From Pseudomonas sp. GD04019 (GTDB lineage: Bacteria > Pseudomonadota > Gammaproteobacteria > Pseudomonadales > Pseudomonadaceae): a stretch of 64,000 nucleotides of DNA. Positions 32,375 to 40,596 of the stretch are shown here, piece after piece. The notes below the pieces were generated by a model. That model made no database searches and had not been told where the DNA came from. It saw only the letters and a list, made by a program, of their open reading frames with translations. The translations under genes were made by a program, and so were the position numbers. Each line of letters begins with the position of its first letter. Within the stretch, counting starts at the first letter, position 1. The stretch is taken from contig NZ_JAOEEA010000002.1 of NCBI RefSeq assembly GCF_029837695.1, forward strand, positions 310,001 through 374,000, in the 5' to 3' direction.

Positions 32375-33103
32375 ATGTCCGTTATTCGTGTTCTGGGCGG
32401 TGCCGTTCTGGGTCTCGCCGCTTCCGTCGCCTTCGCCGCCGATCCTGACCAGGCGATTCGCGCCACCCTGACCAAGCTGCAGCCCGATATGCCCATCGAG
32501 GCCATCGCCGAGAGCCCGATGAGCGGCCTGTATCAGGTCCATCTGAAAGGCGGTCGCCTGCTCTACGCCAGTGCCGACGGCCAGTTCCTGATGCAGGGCA
32601 ACCTCTATCAGTTCAAGGGCAACGATGCGGTCAACCTGACCCGCCAGGCCGAGAGCAAGGGCGTGGCCAAGGAAATCAATAGCATTCCTACCAGCGAGAT
32701 GGTGGTGTTTTCGCCCAAGGAGCCAGCCAAGGCACATATCACCGTATTCACCGATACCGACTGCGGCTACTGCCAGAAACTGCACAGCGAAGTTCCGGAG
32801 CTCAACCGCCGTGGCATCGAGGTGCGTTACGTGGCCTTCCCGCGCCAGGGGCTCGAGAGCCACGGCTACAACACCCTGGTCAGCGTCTGGTGCGCCAAGG
32901 ATCGCCAGGCGGCCATGAATCAGGCCAAGTCCCGTCAGGAGCTGCCGGCAGCTACCTGTGATAACCCGGTGGCCAAACAGTACCAGCTGGGCCAGATGAT
33001 CGGCGTCAACGGCACGCCGGCCATCGTCATGGGCAATGGTGAGCTGATTCCGGGCTACCAACCGGCACCCGAGCTGGCGAAAGCTGCCCTGGAGGCCAAG
33101 TAA
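32375..33103 (+). CDS. dsbC: Thiol:disulfide interchange protein DsbC
   Basis: This is a periplasmic disulfide isomerase that repairs wrong cystine pairings, kept reduced by DsbD. The 242 residues comprise a signal peptide (MSVIRVLGGAVLGLAASVAF), an N-terminal dimerisation domain and a thioredoxin fold with active site DCGYCQKLH and the cis-Pro loop NGTPAIVM. A second Cys pair (VWCAK and AATCDN) is the structural disulfide seen in the family. It lies between xerD and hom. Confidence 0.96.
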   Translation: MSVIRVLGGAVLGLAASVAFAADPDQAIRATLTKLQPDMPIEAIAESPMSGLYQVHLKGGRLLYASADGQFLMQGNLYQFKGNDAVNLTRQAESKGVAKEINSIPTSEMVVFSPKEPAKAHITVFTDTDCGYCQKLHSEVPELNRRGIEVRYVAFPRQGLESHGYNTLVSVWCAKDRQAAMNQAKSRQELPAATCDNPVAKQYQLGQMIGVNGTPAIVMGNGELIPGYQPAPELAKAALEAK

Positions 33104-33213
33104 TCGGGCCTTCGGTTCGATTGACCTGGGGTCTGGCGCTTCGTAAAGTGCGGCTCTTTTGTGCGGCCGGGGCTCGCCCCGGCCGTTTCGTGTAGGCAGA
33201 TGGGGAAAACAAC

Positions 33214-34518
33214 GTGAAACCGGTGAAAGTGGGCATCTGTGGGTTGGGTACCGTCGGTGGCGGTACCTTCAATGTACTCAAACGCAACGCCGAGGAGATT
33301 GCCCGCCGTGCCGGGCGTGGAATCGAAGTCGCGCAGATTGCCGCTCGTCGCCCCAACCCGAAGTGTGAAACCGGTGCCACCCCCATCACCGCCGACATCT
33401 TCGACGTGGCCAACAACCCGGAAATCGACGTGGTCATCGAGCTGATCGGTGGCTATACCCTGGCCCACGAGCTGGTGCTCAAGGCCATCGAGAACGGCAA
33501 GCATGTGGTCACCGCCAACAAGGCGCTGATCGCCGTGCACGGCAACGAGATCTTCGCCAAGGCCCGCGAGAAGGGCGTTATCGTCGCCTTCGAAGCCGCC
33601 GTGGCCGGCGGTATCCCGGTGATCAAGGCGATCCGCGAAGGCCTGGCTGCCAACCGTATCAACTGGCTGGCCGGCATCATCAACGGCACCGGCAACTTCA
33701 TCCTCACCGAGATGCGCGAGAAGGGCCGTGCCTTCTCCGATGTATTGAAGGAAGCCCAGGCCCTCGGTTACGCCGAGGCCGATCCGACCTTCGACGTCGA
33801 AGGCATCGACGCCGCCCACAAGCTGACCATCCTCGCCTCCATCGCCTTCGGCATCCCGCTGCAGTTCGACAAGGCCTACACCGAGGGCATCAGCAAGCTG
33901 ACCAGCGCCGACGTCAACTACGCCGAGGCCCTGGGCTACCGCATCAAGCACCTCGGCGTGGCCCGTCGCACCGAGGCCGGCATCGAGCTGCGCGTGCACC
34001 CGACGCTGATCCCGGCCGATCGCCTGATCGCCAACGTCAACGGCGTGATGAACGCGGTGATGGTCAACGGCGATGCCGCCGGCAGCACCCTGTTCTATGG
34101 TGCCGGCGCCGGCATGGAGCCGACCGCCTCGTCCGTGGTCGCCGACCTGGTCGACGTGGTTCGCGCCATGACCAGCGATCCGACCAACCGCGTGCCGCAC
34201 CTGGCCTTCCAGCCGGATTCGCTGTCTGACCACCCGATCCTGCCGATCGCCGAGTGCGAGAGCGCCTACTACCTGCGCATCCAGGCCAAGGATCACCCGG
34301 GCGTGCTGGCCCAGGTGGCGAGCATCCTCTCGGAGCGCGGTATCAACATCGAATCGATCATGCAGAAAGAGGCCGAAGAGCACGACGGTCTGGTCCCGAT
34401 GATCCTGGTTACCCACCGGGTCGTCGAGTCGCGTATCGACGACGCCATCGCCGCCCTCGAAGGGCTGGCCGATGTGGTTGGCAAAGTCGTGCGTATCCGC
34501 GTCGAGCAACTGGTCTGA
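33214..34518 (+). CDS. hom: Homoserine dehydrogenase
   Basis: This enzyme reduces aspartate semialdehyde to homoserine, the branch to threonine and methionine. The 434 residues include the Rossmann start VGICGLGTVGGGTFNVL, the catalytic region ANKALIAVHG, NGTGNFILTEM and FDVEGIDAAHKL, and a C-terminal ACT domain (YYLRIQAKDHPGVLAQVA) for threonine feedback. thrC follows 11 bases later, so the two are one operon. Confidence 0.97.
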   Translation: MKPVKVGICGLGTVGGGTFNVLKRNAEEIARRAGRGIEVAQIAARRPNPKCETGATPITADIFDVANNPEIDVVIELIGGYTLAHELVLKAIENGKHVVTANKALIAVHGNEIFAKAREKGVIVAFEAAVAGGIPVIKAIREGLAANRINWLAGIINGTGNFILTEMREKGRAFSDVLKEAQALGYAEADPTFDVEGIDAAHKLTILASIAFGIPLQFDKAYTEGISKLTSADVNYAEALGYRIKHLGVARRTEAGIELRVHPTLIPADRLIANVNGVMNAVMVNGDAAGSTLFYGAGAGMEPTASSVVADLVDVVRAMTSDPTNRVPHLAFQPDSLSDHPILPIAECESAYYLRIQAKDHPGVLAQVASILSERGINIESIMQKEAEEHDGLVPMILVTHRVVESRIDDAIAALEGLADVVGKVVRIRVEQLV

Positions 34519-34529
34519 GGTAGAAAGTC

Positions 34530-35939
34530 ATGCGTTATATCAGCACCCGCGGCCAGGCCCCGGCCCTCAACTTCGAAGACGTCCTGCTGGCCGGCCTGGC
34601 CAGCGACGGCGGCCTGTATGTGCCGGAAAATCTGCCGCGCTTCACCCAGGAAGAGATCGCTTCCTGGGCCGGCCTGCCGTACCACGAGCTGGCCTTCCGG
34701 GTGATGCGCCCGTTCGTTGCCGGCAGCATCGCCGATGCCGATTTCAAGAAGATCCTCGAAGAGACCTACGGCGTGTTCGCCCACAACGCCGTGGCGCCGC
34801 TGCGCCAGCTCAACGGCAACGAATGGGTGCTGGAGCTGTTCCACGGCCCGACCCTGGCCTTCAAGGACTTCGCCCTGCAGCTGCTCGGTCGCCTGCTCGA
34901 CCACGTGCTGAGCAAGCGCGGCGAGCGCGTGGTGATCATGGGCGCCACCAGCGGCGACACCGGTTCGGCCGCCATCGAAGGCTGCAAGGCCTGCGAGCAC
35001 GTCGACATCTTCATCATGCACCCGCACAACCGTGTGTCCGAGGTGCAGCGCCGGCAGATGACCACCATTCTCGGCGAGAACATCCACAACATCGCCATCG
35101 AAGGCAACTTCGACGACTGCCAGGAGATGGTCAAGGCCAGCTTCGCCGACCAGGGCTTCCTCAAGGGCACTCGCCTGGTGGCGGTCAACTCGATCAACTG
35201 GGCGCGGATCATGGCCCAGATCGTCTACTACTTCCACGCAGCCCTGCAGCTGGGCGGCCCGGCGCGTTCCATCGCGTTCTCGGTGCCGACCGGCAACTTC
35301 GGCGACATCTTCGCCGGCTACCTGGCGCGCAATATGGGCCTGCCGATCAGCCAGCTGATCGTCGCCACCAACCGCAACGACATCCTGCACCGCTTCATGA
35401 GCGGCAATCAGTACGTCAAGGGCACCCTGCACCCGACCTTGTCGCCGTCGATGGACATCATGGTCTCGTCCAACTTCGAGCGCCTGCTGTTCGACCTGCA
35501 CGGCCGTAACGGCGCGGCCATCGCCGGCCTGATGGACACCTTCAAGCAAGGTGGCGGCTTCAGCGTCGAGGAAGACCGCTGGACCGAGGCGCGCAAATTG
35601 TTCGATTCCCTGGCCGTCAACGACGAGCAGACCTGCGAGACCATCGCCGAGGTGTACAAGGAGTGCGGCGAGCTGCTCGACCCGCACACCGCCATCGGCG
35701 TGCGTGCCGCGCGTGAGTGCCGCCGCAGCCTGGCGGTGCCGATGGTCACCCTGGGCACCGCGCACCCGGTCAAGTTCCCGGAAGCGGTGGAGAAGGCCGG
35801 CATCGACGCGGTTCCGGCCCTGCCGCCGCACCTGACCGACCTGTTCCAGCGCGACGAGCGCTGCACCGTGCTGGCCAACGACCTGCAGACCGTGCAGCAG
35901 TTCGTCGCCGCCCACGGCAACCGCGGCAAGCCGCTGTAA
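34530..35939 (+). CDS. thrC: Threonine synthase
   Basis: This PLP enzyme converts O-phosphohomoserine to threonine. The 469 residues contain the PLP-lysine motif PTLAFKDFALQLLG and GATSGDTGSAAIEG, which binds the cofactor phosphate. This is the longer gammaproteobacterial form. A strong terminator follows the stop. Confidence 0.97.
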   Translation: MRYISTRGQAPALNFEDVLLAGLASDGGLYVPENLPRFTQEEIASWAGLPYHELAFRVMRPFVAGSIADADFKKILEETYGVFAHNAVAPLRQLNGNEWVLELFHGPTLAFKDFALQLLGRLLDHVLSKRGERVVIMGATSGDTGSAAIEGCKACEHVDIFIMHPHNRVSEVQRRQMTTILGENIHNIAIEGNFDDCQEMVKASFADQGFLKGTRLVAVNSINWARIMAQIVYYFHAALQLGGPARSIAFSVPTGNFGDIFAGYLARNMGLPISQLIVATNRNDILHRFMSGNQYVKGTLHPTLSPSMDIMVSSNFERLLFDLHGRNGAAIAGLMDTFKQGGGFSVEEDRWTEARKLFDSLAVNDEQTCETIAEVYKECGELLDPHTAIGVRAARECRRSLAVPMVTLGTAHPVKFPEAVEKAGIDAVPALPPHLTDLFQRDERCTVLANDLQTVQQFVAAHGNRGKPL

Positions 35940-35957
35940 GGTTGAGCCGTGACGAAG

Positions 35958-35983
35958 AGCCCCGCCCAGTGCGGGGCTTTTTT
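35958..35983 (+). terminator. Terminator of hom-thrC
   Basis: An 8-bp stem AGCCCCGC with its complement, a 5-base loop and six T residues follow the thrC stop by 18 bases. Confidence 0.93.
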
Positions 35984-36079
35984 ATGGGCGGTGCATGGCC
36001 CTGTAGTAGCCAGCTGTTACCCTGGCTCGGGTGAGGCGGCGCAGATTGGTGCCACATTCACCCAGAGGAGGCAGCTGTC

Positions 36080-36646
36080 ATGACGGCGAAGAAGATCCTG
36101 ATGCTGGTCGGCGACTACGTCGAAGATTACGAGACCATGGTGCCGTTCCAGGCACTGCAGATGGTCGGCCATACCGTGCACGCGGTGTGCCCCGGCAAGA
36201 GCGCCGGGCAGACCGTGCGCACCGCGATCCACGACTTCGAGGGCGACCAGACCTACAGCGAGAAGCCGGGGCACAACTTCGCCCTCAACTTCGACTTCGC
36301 CAAGGTCTCCGAGGGCGCCTATGACGGCCTGTTGATTCCCGGCGGCCGTTCCCCCGAGTACCTGCGCCTGAATGCCGAGGTGATCGCCCTGGTGCAGGCC
36401 TTCGCCAAGGCTGGCAAGCCGATCGCCGCCGTCTGCCACGGCGCCCAGTTGCTGGCCGCCGCCGACGTGCTCAAGGGCCGTGGCTGCAGCGCCTACCCCG
36501 CCTGCGCGCCGGAAGTGCGCCTGGCCGGTGGCGAGTACGTGGAGGTGCCGATGGATGGCGTGCACGTCGACGGCAACCTGGTCACCGCTCCCGCCTGGCC
36601 GGCGCACCCGGCCTGGCTGGCGGCGTTCCTGAAGGTATTGGGCTGA
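36080..36646 (+). CDS. DJ-1/PfpI family protein
   Basis: This 188-residue cytoplasmic protein is of the DJ-1/PfpI class, which includes proposed deglycases, chaperones and proteases. The nucleophile elbow [19 protein letters not shown] contains the conserved Cys-His, and [14 protein letters not shown] is the preceding strand-loop. GAGGAGG-type sequence precedes the ATG. The biochemical activity of this subfamily is disputed, so no specific reaction is claimed. An RHH gene follows 17 bases later. Confidence 0.9.
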   Translation: MTAKKILMLVGDYVEDYETMVPFQALQMVGHTVHAVCPGKSAGQTVRTAIHDFEGDQTYSEKPGHNFALNFDFAKVSEGAYDGLLIPGGRSPEYLRLNAEVIALVQAFAKAGKPIAAVCHGAQLLAAADVLKGRGCSAYPACAPEVRLAGGEYVEVPMDGVHVDGNLVTAPAWPAHPAWLAAFLKVLG

Positions 36647-36663
36647 GAGAGGAGGGCAGTGCG

Positions 36664-36966
36664 ATGTGCGAACTCTATGTGAAGGCCGACCCCATCCTCT
36701 ACGAGTCGCGCTCGCGCTCCCTGCGCATCCGTGGGGTGGTTACCACCCTGCGTCTAGAAAATCAGTTCTGGGACATCCTGCGCGAGATCGCCGAGGTCGA
36801 CGGCATGACCACCAACCAGCTGATCACCAAGCTGTACGAGGAGGTCATGGACTACCGTGGCGAAGTGATCAACTTCGCTTCCTTCCTGCGCGTCAGCTGC
36901 ACCCGCTTCCTGGCGCAGCGGCCGCAACAGAGCGCCGAGGTGCTCAGCCTGGTGCGGTCGCGCTAG
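36664..36966 (+). CDS. Ribbon-helix-helix domain protein
   Basis: This 100-residue protein has a central region (SLRIRGVVTTLRLENQFWDIL, then EIAEVDGMTTNQLITKLYEE) that fits the RHH_4 family: a beta strand followed by two helices, likely DNA-binding as a dimer. It is separated from the DJ-1 gene by 17 bases and is probably co-transcribed. It is the last chromosomal gene before the mobile element. The target is unknown. Confidence 0.82.
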   Translation: MCELYVKADPILYESRSRSLRIRGVVTTLRLENQFWDILREIAEVDGMTTNQLITKLYEEVMDYRGEVINFASFLRVSCTRFLAQRPQQSAEVLSLVRSR

Positions 36967-36981
36967 GGGCGTTGAAGGCTT

Positions 36982-37044
36982 GTAGGAGCGAGCTCTGCTC
37001 GCGAAGCTCTTGCGCGGCCATTCGCGAGCAGAGCTCGCTCCTAC
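36982..37044. repeat. REP palindrome at the chromosome/ICE junction
   Basis: Two perfect 24-base inverted arms (36982-37005 and 37021-37044), with core GGAGCGAGCTCTGCTCGCG, surround a 15-base spacer. It is the same family as the repeat at 405-470. Confidence 0.9.
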
Positions 37045-37063
37045 GGGAAGCTGGTGAGTGCCC

Positions 37064-37071
37064 ACAAAAAA
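37064..37071 (-). other. Candidate ICE attachment core (att)
   Basis: Read on the minus strand this is TTTTTTGT, which fits the T-rich octamer (TTTTTYRT as I recall) at which Tn4371-type elements insert. It lies between the last core gene with its REP and the DUF2274/trbI end of the conjugation cluster, where such elements normally end. The other end is outside the window, so the repeat cannot be confirmed here. Confidence 0.45.
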
Positions 37072-37359
37072 GTGCCGGTGTCAATTCTTTCGAGCAAATC
37101 AAGAAGGACTTGAAACCGTATATGGGACAGTAGGTTAGCTCCTTTCGGGGCCGCTTAGAAGAAGAGCGGCGTTGTCGGCTAGGAGCGACATAGGAGCGTT
37201 GGGAGAGAAAGCCGCATCGCACTGTGTAGTGCTGGATTGCCGAGGAACGGCGGGCCTGTCGCATCATCATAGCCCAACAGGCTCGGCGGCATCCAGAATG
37301 AAGAACGCGCAGCCTGGGCTGCGCGTTCGATGGATGCCGTTGAATAGCATGCGGTGCAA
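37072..37359. other. Non-coding end of the ICE
   Basis: This stretch has no convincing ORF. It holds a T/A-mixed segment (about 37080-37140), GC-rich short dyads and the large hairpin listed separately at 37287-37339. In Tn4371-type elements the region after the DUF2274 gene is likewise non-coding up to the attachment site. Confidence 0.5.
37287..37339 (-). terminator. Large hairpin at the 3' end of the trb operon
   Basis: An inner 12-bp perfect stem (GAACGCGCAGCC and complement, 37303-37328) is nested in outer 9-bp arms (CGGCATCCA and complement, 37287-37295 and 37331-37339). It begins 21 bases after the stop of the DUF2274 gene. There is no clear T run. It may terminate or stabilise the long trb message. 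Confidence 0.6.
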
Positions 37360-37605
37360 TCATGGCGGCTTCGGTGGTGTGCTGCGGGTCGCCGTGCCCT
37401 TCCTGAATCCTCGATCCCCCGCCATGAACGCTTCCAGCATATGCGGGATCAGCGTCGCCGCATCAACGGCCTCGCCATACGCCTGCGCGTGTAGCGCGGC
37501 GTAGCGGTCGAGGTCGACTTTCAAGCTGGTCGGGCAAACGAAAGTCAGCTTGGTGCTCTCGGTCTTCGGCAGCGGGCCGAGCCGCAGCTTCTTGGTCGTG
37601 CTCAT
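37360..37605 (-). CDS. DUF2274 protein, last gene of the trb cluster
   Basis: The 81-residue protein reads KLRLGPLPKTESTKLTFVCP then DRYAALHAQAYGEAVDAATL. It matches the DUF2274 family found directly after trbI in Tn4371-type conjugation clusters. It looks like a ribbon-helix-helix regulator (strand TKLTFVCP, then two helices), but no function has been shown to my knowledge. Its ATG overlaps the trbI stop by four bases. Confidence 0.8.
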   Translation of the reverse strand: MSTTKKLRLGPLPKTESTKLTFVCPTSLKVDLDRYAALHAQAYGEAVDAATLIPHMLEAFMAGDRGFRKGTATRSTPPKPP

Positions 37606-38882
37606 CGTGAAGTCCCCCGGTTGAAGAACAGCGGCTGGTACGGCCGCAGCACCAGATCCCGGTTGACGATGATGCGAACCGGCAGGCCCGGCCGTTGCGT
37701 TAAGGTCGGCTGGATGTTGAGGTTGCGCCGGGTCATCTCCTGGCCGACCTGATTGATGCTGTCCTGCGCGCTGTCGCGCCCAGCGATGATGACGCGATCA
37801 CCATCCTGCCGGTTCTCCGGCGCGGCCAGCTCGGCACCGACGCCCAGCAGCGTGGTGAGTGCCGCACCGGCAAAGATGCGGCCCCAGTGGTAGTCCACAT
37901 CGTCCTCCAGCCCGGCATAGCCGGCTGGGTCGGTGCCGGCCAGGTTGTCGAGCGTGAGCGAAGACGTGTCCGGCAGGATGATCCGGTTCCAGACGACTTG
38001 AACGCGGCTCTGCCCGTAGCTGACCTGGCTGTTGTATTTGCCCAGGATGCGCGAACCCTGCGGAATCAGCAGGAAGCGCCCGGTGGCTGTGTCATAGACC
38101 GGCTCCGTCACCGTGGCGATCACGTCGCCGGGCAAGTCCGACTTGATGCCCGTCACCAAGGCACCTGCGACCACTGTTCCGGCCATAACCTGATACGGCG
38201 AAATTGGCAGAGTCAGATTGCCGGAATTACGGGTTTCAGTGGGGCCAGCTTTCATGAAAGCCTCTTTCTGGTCTTGCCGGTTTTGCACCGCTGTCGGGTC
38301 AGCAGGTTGGGCCGCCGTGGAGGCCGGCCCGGCCGCCAGCGGGTCAAACGCCGCATTGGCGGCGAAGCCCGGCGCAGCGGCCACCTGTGTCTGCGCTACC
38401 GGCGCCGCATTCTGCCCACCCGAGCGGAAGAACACGGACGAGGCCGCGGCCGCCTCGGCTTCTTTTCGCAGGGCATCGTTCGGGTCGTGACCGGGGGCCG
38501 CGTAGGCAGCCGTCGCCGGTTGCTGCGACTTCACGATAGCCGGGCCAAGATCGCCCGGCAGCGGTGGCCCTAGTTCGGGAACGGCAGGCAGCAACGCCGG
38601 CGGCAGCTTGGAATAGTCCGTCGGCAGCGCATCCAGTCCTTCCGACTTTGACACGCGATCGACGTTGTAAAGCTCGGTCTGCTCGCCTGTGCTGCGTCGA
38701 TGAGGTTGCAGCGACCACATCAGCGCGCCGAGCACGGCGACCGCTAGGACGCCGGCAAGGATGGCCAGCGAGCGCCGGTTCAGGCGTGTGACTGGACGCG
38801 GCTGGGCGCGCAGCGCCACTGCCTCCGGCGCCACCTTGTCCGCCTGCGGCGCGGCAAGGTCGGGAGTGTCATCCTGGCTCAT
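37602..38882 (-). CDS. trbI: Conjugal transfer protein TrbI (VirB10-like)
   Basis: TrbI spans inner and outer membranes as part of the type IV secretion core complex. The 426 residues start with a cytoplasmic tail, one membrane helix (SLAILAGVLAVAVLGALMW) and a Pro/Ala-rich periplasmic linker. The C-terminal VirB10 domain follows (ISPYQVMAGTVVAGALVTG, PQGSRILGKYNSQVSYGQ), including the antenna region that inserts in the outer membrane. It follows trbG with a 2-base gap. Confidence 0.95.
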   Translation of the reverse strand: MSQDDTPDLAAPQADKVAPEAVALRAQPRPVTRLNRRSLAILAGVLAVAVLGALMWSLQPHRRSTGEQTELYNVDRVSKSEGLDALPTDYSKLPPALLPAVPELGPPLPGDLGPAIVKSQQPATAAYAAPGHDPNDALRKEAEAAAASSVFFRSGGQNAAPVAQTQVAAAPGFAANAAFDPLAAGPASTAAQPADPTAVQNRQDQKEAFMKAGPTETRNSGNLTLPISPYQVMAGTVVAGALVTGIKSDLPGDVIATVTEPVYDTATGRFLLIPQGSRILGKYNSQVSYGQSRVQVVWNRIILPDTSSLTLDNLAGTDPAGYAGLEDDVDYHWGRIFAGAALTTLLGVGAELAAPENRQDGDRVIIAGRDSAQDSINQVGQEMTRRNLNIQPTLTQRPGLPVRIIVNRDLVLRPYQPLFFNRGTSR

Positions 38883-38884
38883 GG

Positions 38885-39877
38885 TCAGTTCCTCCGTGCA
38901 ACACCATCGGTGCGCTCGATCCGCACCACGTCGCCGCCATCGCCGCCCAGCCGCAGTTCGGCCGCGCCGAACAGGCGATCCACGACGTAGTACGGCGAGC
39001 GAAAACGGTAGTTCACCAGTTGCCCGTCGCCCTGCGCGCCGATGACAAACAGCGGCGGCAGCTCGCCCTGGGCGATGCCCGGCGGGAACTGGATATAGAC
39101 CTTCTCTCCATCATCGAAGGCGCGCAGAGGCTTCCACGGCGGGTTGCTGCCCGATACCGCGTAGCGGAAGCGGATCTTGTCCAGCGACAGGCCCGTATCG
39201 ACAGGCGTTGTTGCCTGCGCTGCCTGCGCCTGGCGCTGCAACGCGAGCATTCGGTCTTTCGGATAGTCCCAGGACACCGACGCCATCCATGCCCTCTCGG
39301 TCGAGGTCAGCTCCAGCAGGTAGGTGCGCCGACTGGTGGTGATGACGAGATTGGTTTTCAGACCGGAGCGGATAGGCTTGACCAGCACATTGACGCGCAG
39401 ATCGGCCCCGCCGCCGCTGGACGTGTCGCCCACGATCCAGCGCACGGTATCGCCGGCGGCGACCGTTACCAGTTCCTCGCCCGGTTGAAGCGAAACCACC
39501 GTCACGCGCCCCGGCGACGCATAGACCTGATAAAGCGCGCCATCGGTGAACGGCCACACCTGAATCGCGTTGACGTAGCCCTCACGGGTAGGCGCGATAC
39601 GCGCTTCTGCATTGGCACGGGAAACGCGCACCTTTTCGTCGGCCGGCTCCGGCGCAACGGGGGCCTCATCGAGTTCCGGCAGGGGCTTCAACTGCGCCGG
39701 CAGCGCCAGCGGTTCAGGGACGGCGACGACTTCGACGGGCTTGGGCGGTTCGGGCAACGGCTGGGCCAGCACCGTCTCGTCGAGCGAGATGGATGGCGGC
39801 GGCTTCCCCTGCGAGGCGCAGCCCGCGAGGGCCAGCAGCGTCAAAGGAACAACGTAAAGGCGGAAACGAAGTTTCAT
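38885..39877 (-). CDS. trbG: Conjugal transfer lipoprotein TrbG (VirB9-like)
   Basis: This periplasmic/outer-membrane core component binds TrbI and the pore. The ATG at 39877 overlaps the trbF stop as ATGA. The 330-residue protein has a signal with lipobox LLALAGC, a Pro-rich stretch (residues 40-90) and two VirB9 regions: the N-terminal beta domain (AIQVWPFTDGALYQVYASPG) and the C-terminal domain (IRFRYAVSGSNPPWKPLRAF). A lipobox is unusual for VirB9 itself, where VirB7 supplies the lipid. Confidence 0.93.
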   Translation of the reverse strand: MKLRFRLYVVPLTLLALAGCASQGKPPPSISLDETVLAQPLPEPPKPVEVVAVPEPLALPAQLKPLPELDEAPVAPEPADEKVRVSRANAEARIAPTREGYVNAIQVWPFTDGALYQVYASPGRVTVVSLQPGEELVTVAAGDTVRWIVGDTSSGGGADLRVNVLVKPIRSGLKTNLVITTSRRTYLLELTSTERAWMASVSWDYPKDRMLALQRQAQAAQATTPVDTGLSLDKIRFRYAVSGSNPPWKPLRAFDDGEKVYIQFPPGIAQGELPPLFVIGAQGDGQLVNYRFRSPYYVVDRLFGAAELRLGGDGGDVVRIERTDGVARRN

Positions 39878-40578
39878 GGTTTGGCTCCTTCGGAAGAATC
39901 CAGTTCGCGGCTCCATGACAGGCCGTTGACGTAGATACCCAATGGGTTCTTGAGCAGGCGCTGTTCAGTACGCGGGGTTTGCAGGACGGTCGAAAGCACG
40001 GCGTTCCAGCGTTCGGTGCCGGCGGGCGCACCGTTGACATAGCGCTGCTCTGTCCAGCGCACGTTGAAAGACGTGTCGCTCGCGCGAACCACGCTGGTGA
40101 TTTGCACCGTTACCGATTCCTTGCCGATGCGGGCGAATGGGTCATTGGTGCGGGCGTAGTCGTTGAGCACCGCCGCGCCCTTGTCGGTGGTGTAGTCGTA
40201 GGCATCGAGCCAGTTCTGCCGCACCACGATGGGGTCGATGGACAGCGAGCGAACCAGCGTCACGAAGCGCGCCAGGTGGTGCGCGATCTGCGCGTCGCCG
40301 GGCCGGTACGGCGTGGCGGCCTCTCCCACGGCGCGCACCTGCCCGGCTTGATCGACCTCGATGACATAGGGCGTCACGATGGACTGCGCCGAGCGCCACA
40401 CCAGGCCGCCGGCCATCAACAGCGCGAGCACTAGGCAGCCGAAGGCCATCAGGCGCCAATTCTTCGCCTGCACGCGGGCGGAGCCGATACGGTCGTCCCA
40501 CACCTGGGCGGCGGCTTGATACGGGGTGGCAGGCTGCGGCGTATCGGCGTAGCGCACCTGCGGTCGTTTGAATCGCAT
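39874..40578 (-). CDS. trbF: Conjugal transfer protein TrbF (VirB8-like)
   Basis: This inner-membrane assembly factor of the T4SS has 234 residues. A short cytoplasmic N-terminus and one membrane helix (RLMAFGCLVLALLMAGGLVW) precede a VirB8 periplasmic domain (SIVTPYVIEVDQAGQ, VRWTEQRYVNG). It overlaps trbG by four bases. Confidence 0.94.
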   Translation of the reverse strand: MRFKRPQVRYADTPQPATPYQAAAQVWDDRIGSARVQAKNWRLMAFGCLVLALLMAGGLVWRSAQSIVTPYVIEVDQAGQVRAVGEAATPYRPGDAQIAHHLARFVTLVRSLSIDPIVVRQNWLDAYDYTTDKGAAVLNDYARTNDPFARIGKESVTVQITSVVRASDTSFNVRWTEQRYVNGAPAGTERWNAVLSTVLQTPRTEQRLLKNPLGIYVNGLSWSRELDSSEGAKP

Positions 40579-40596
40579 GGGTGTTCTCCTTGAAGG

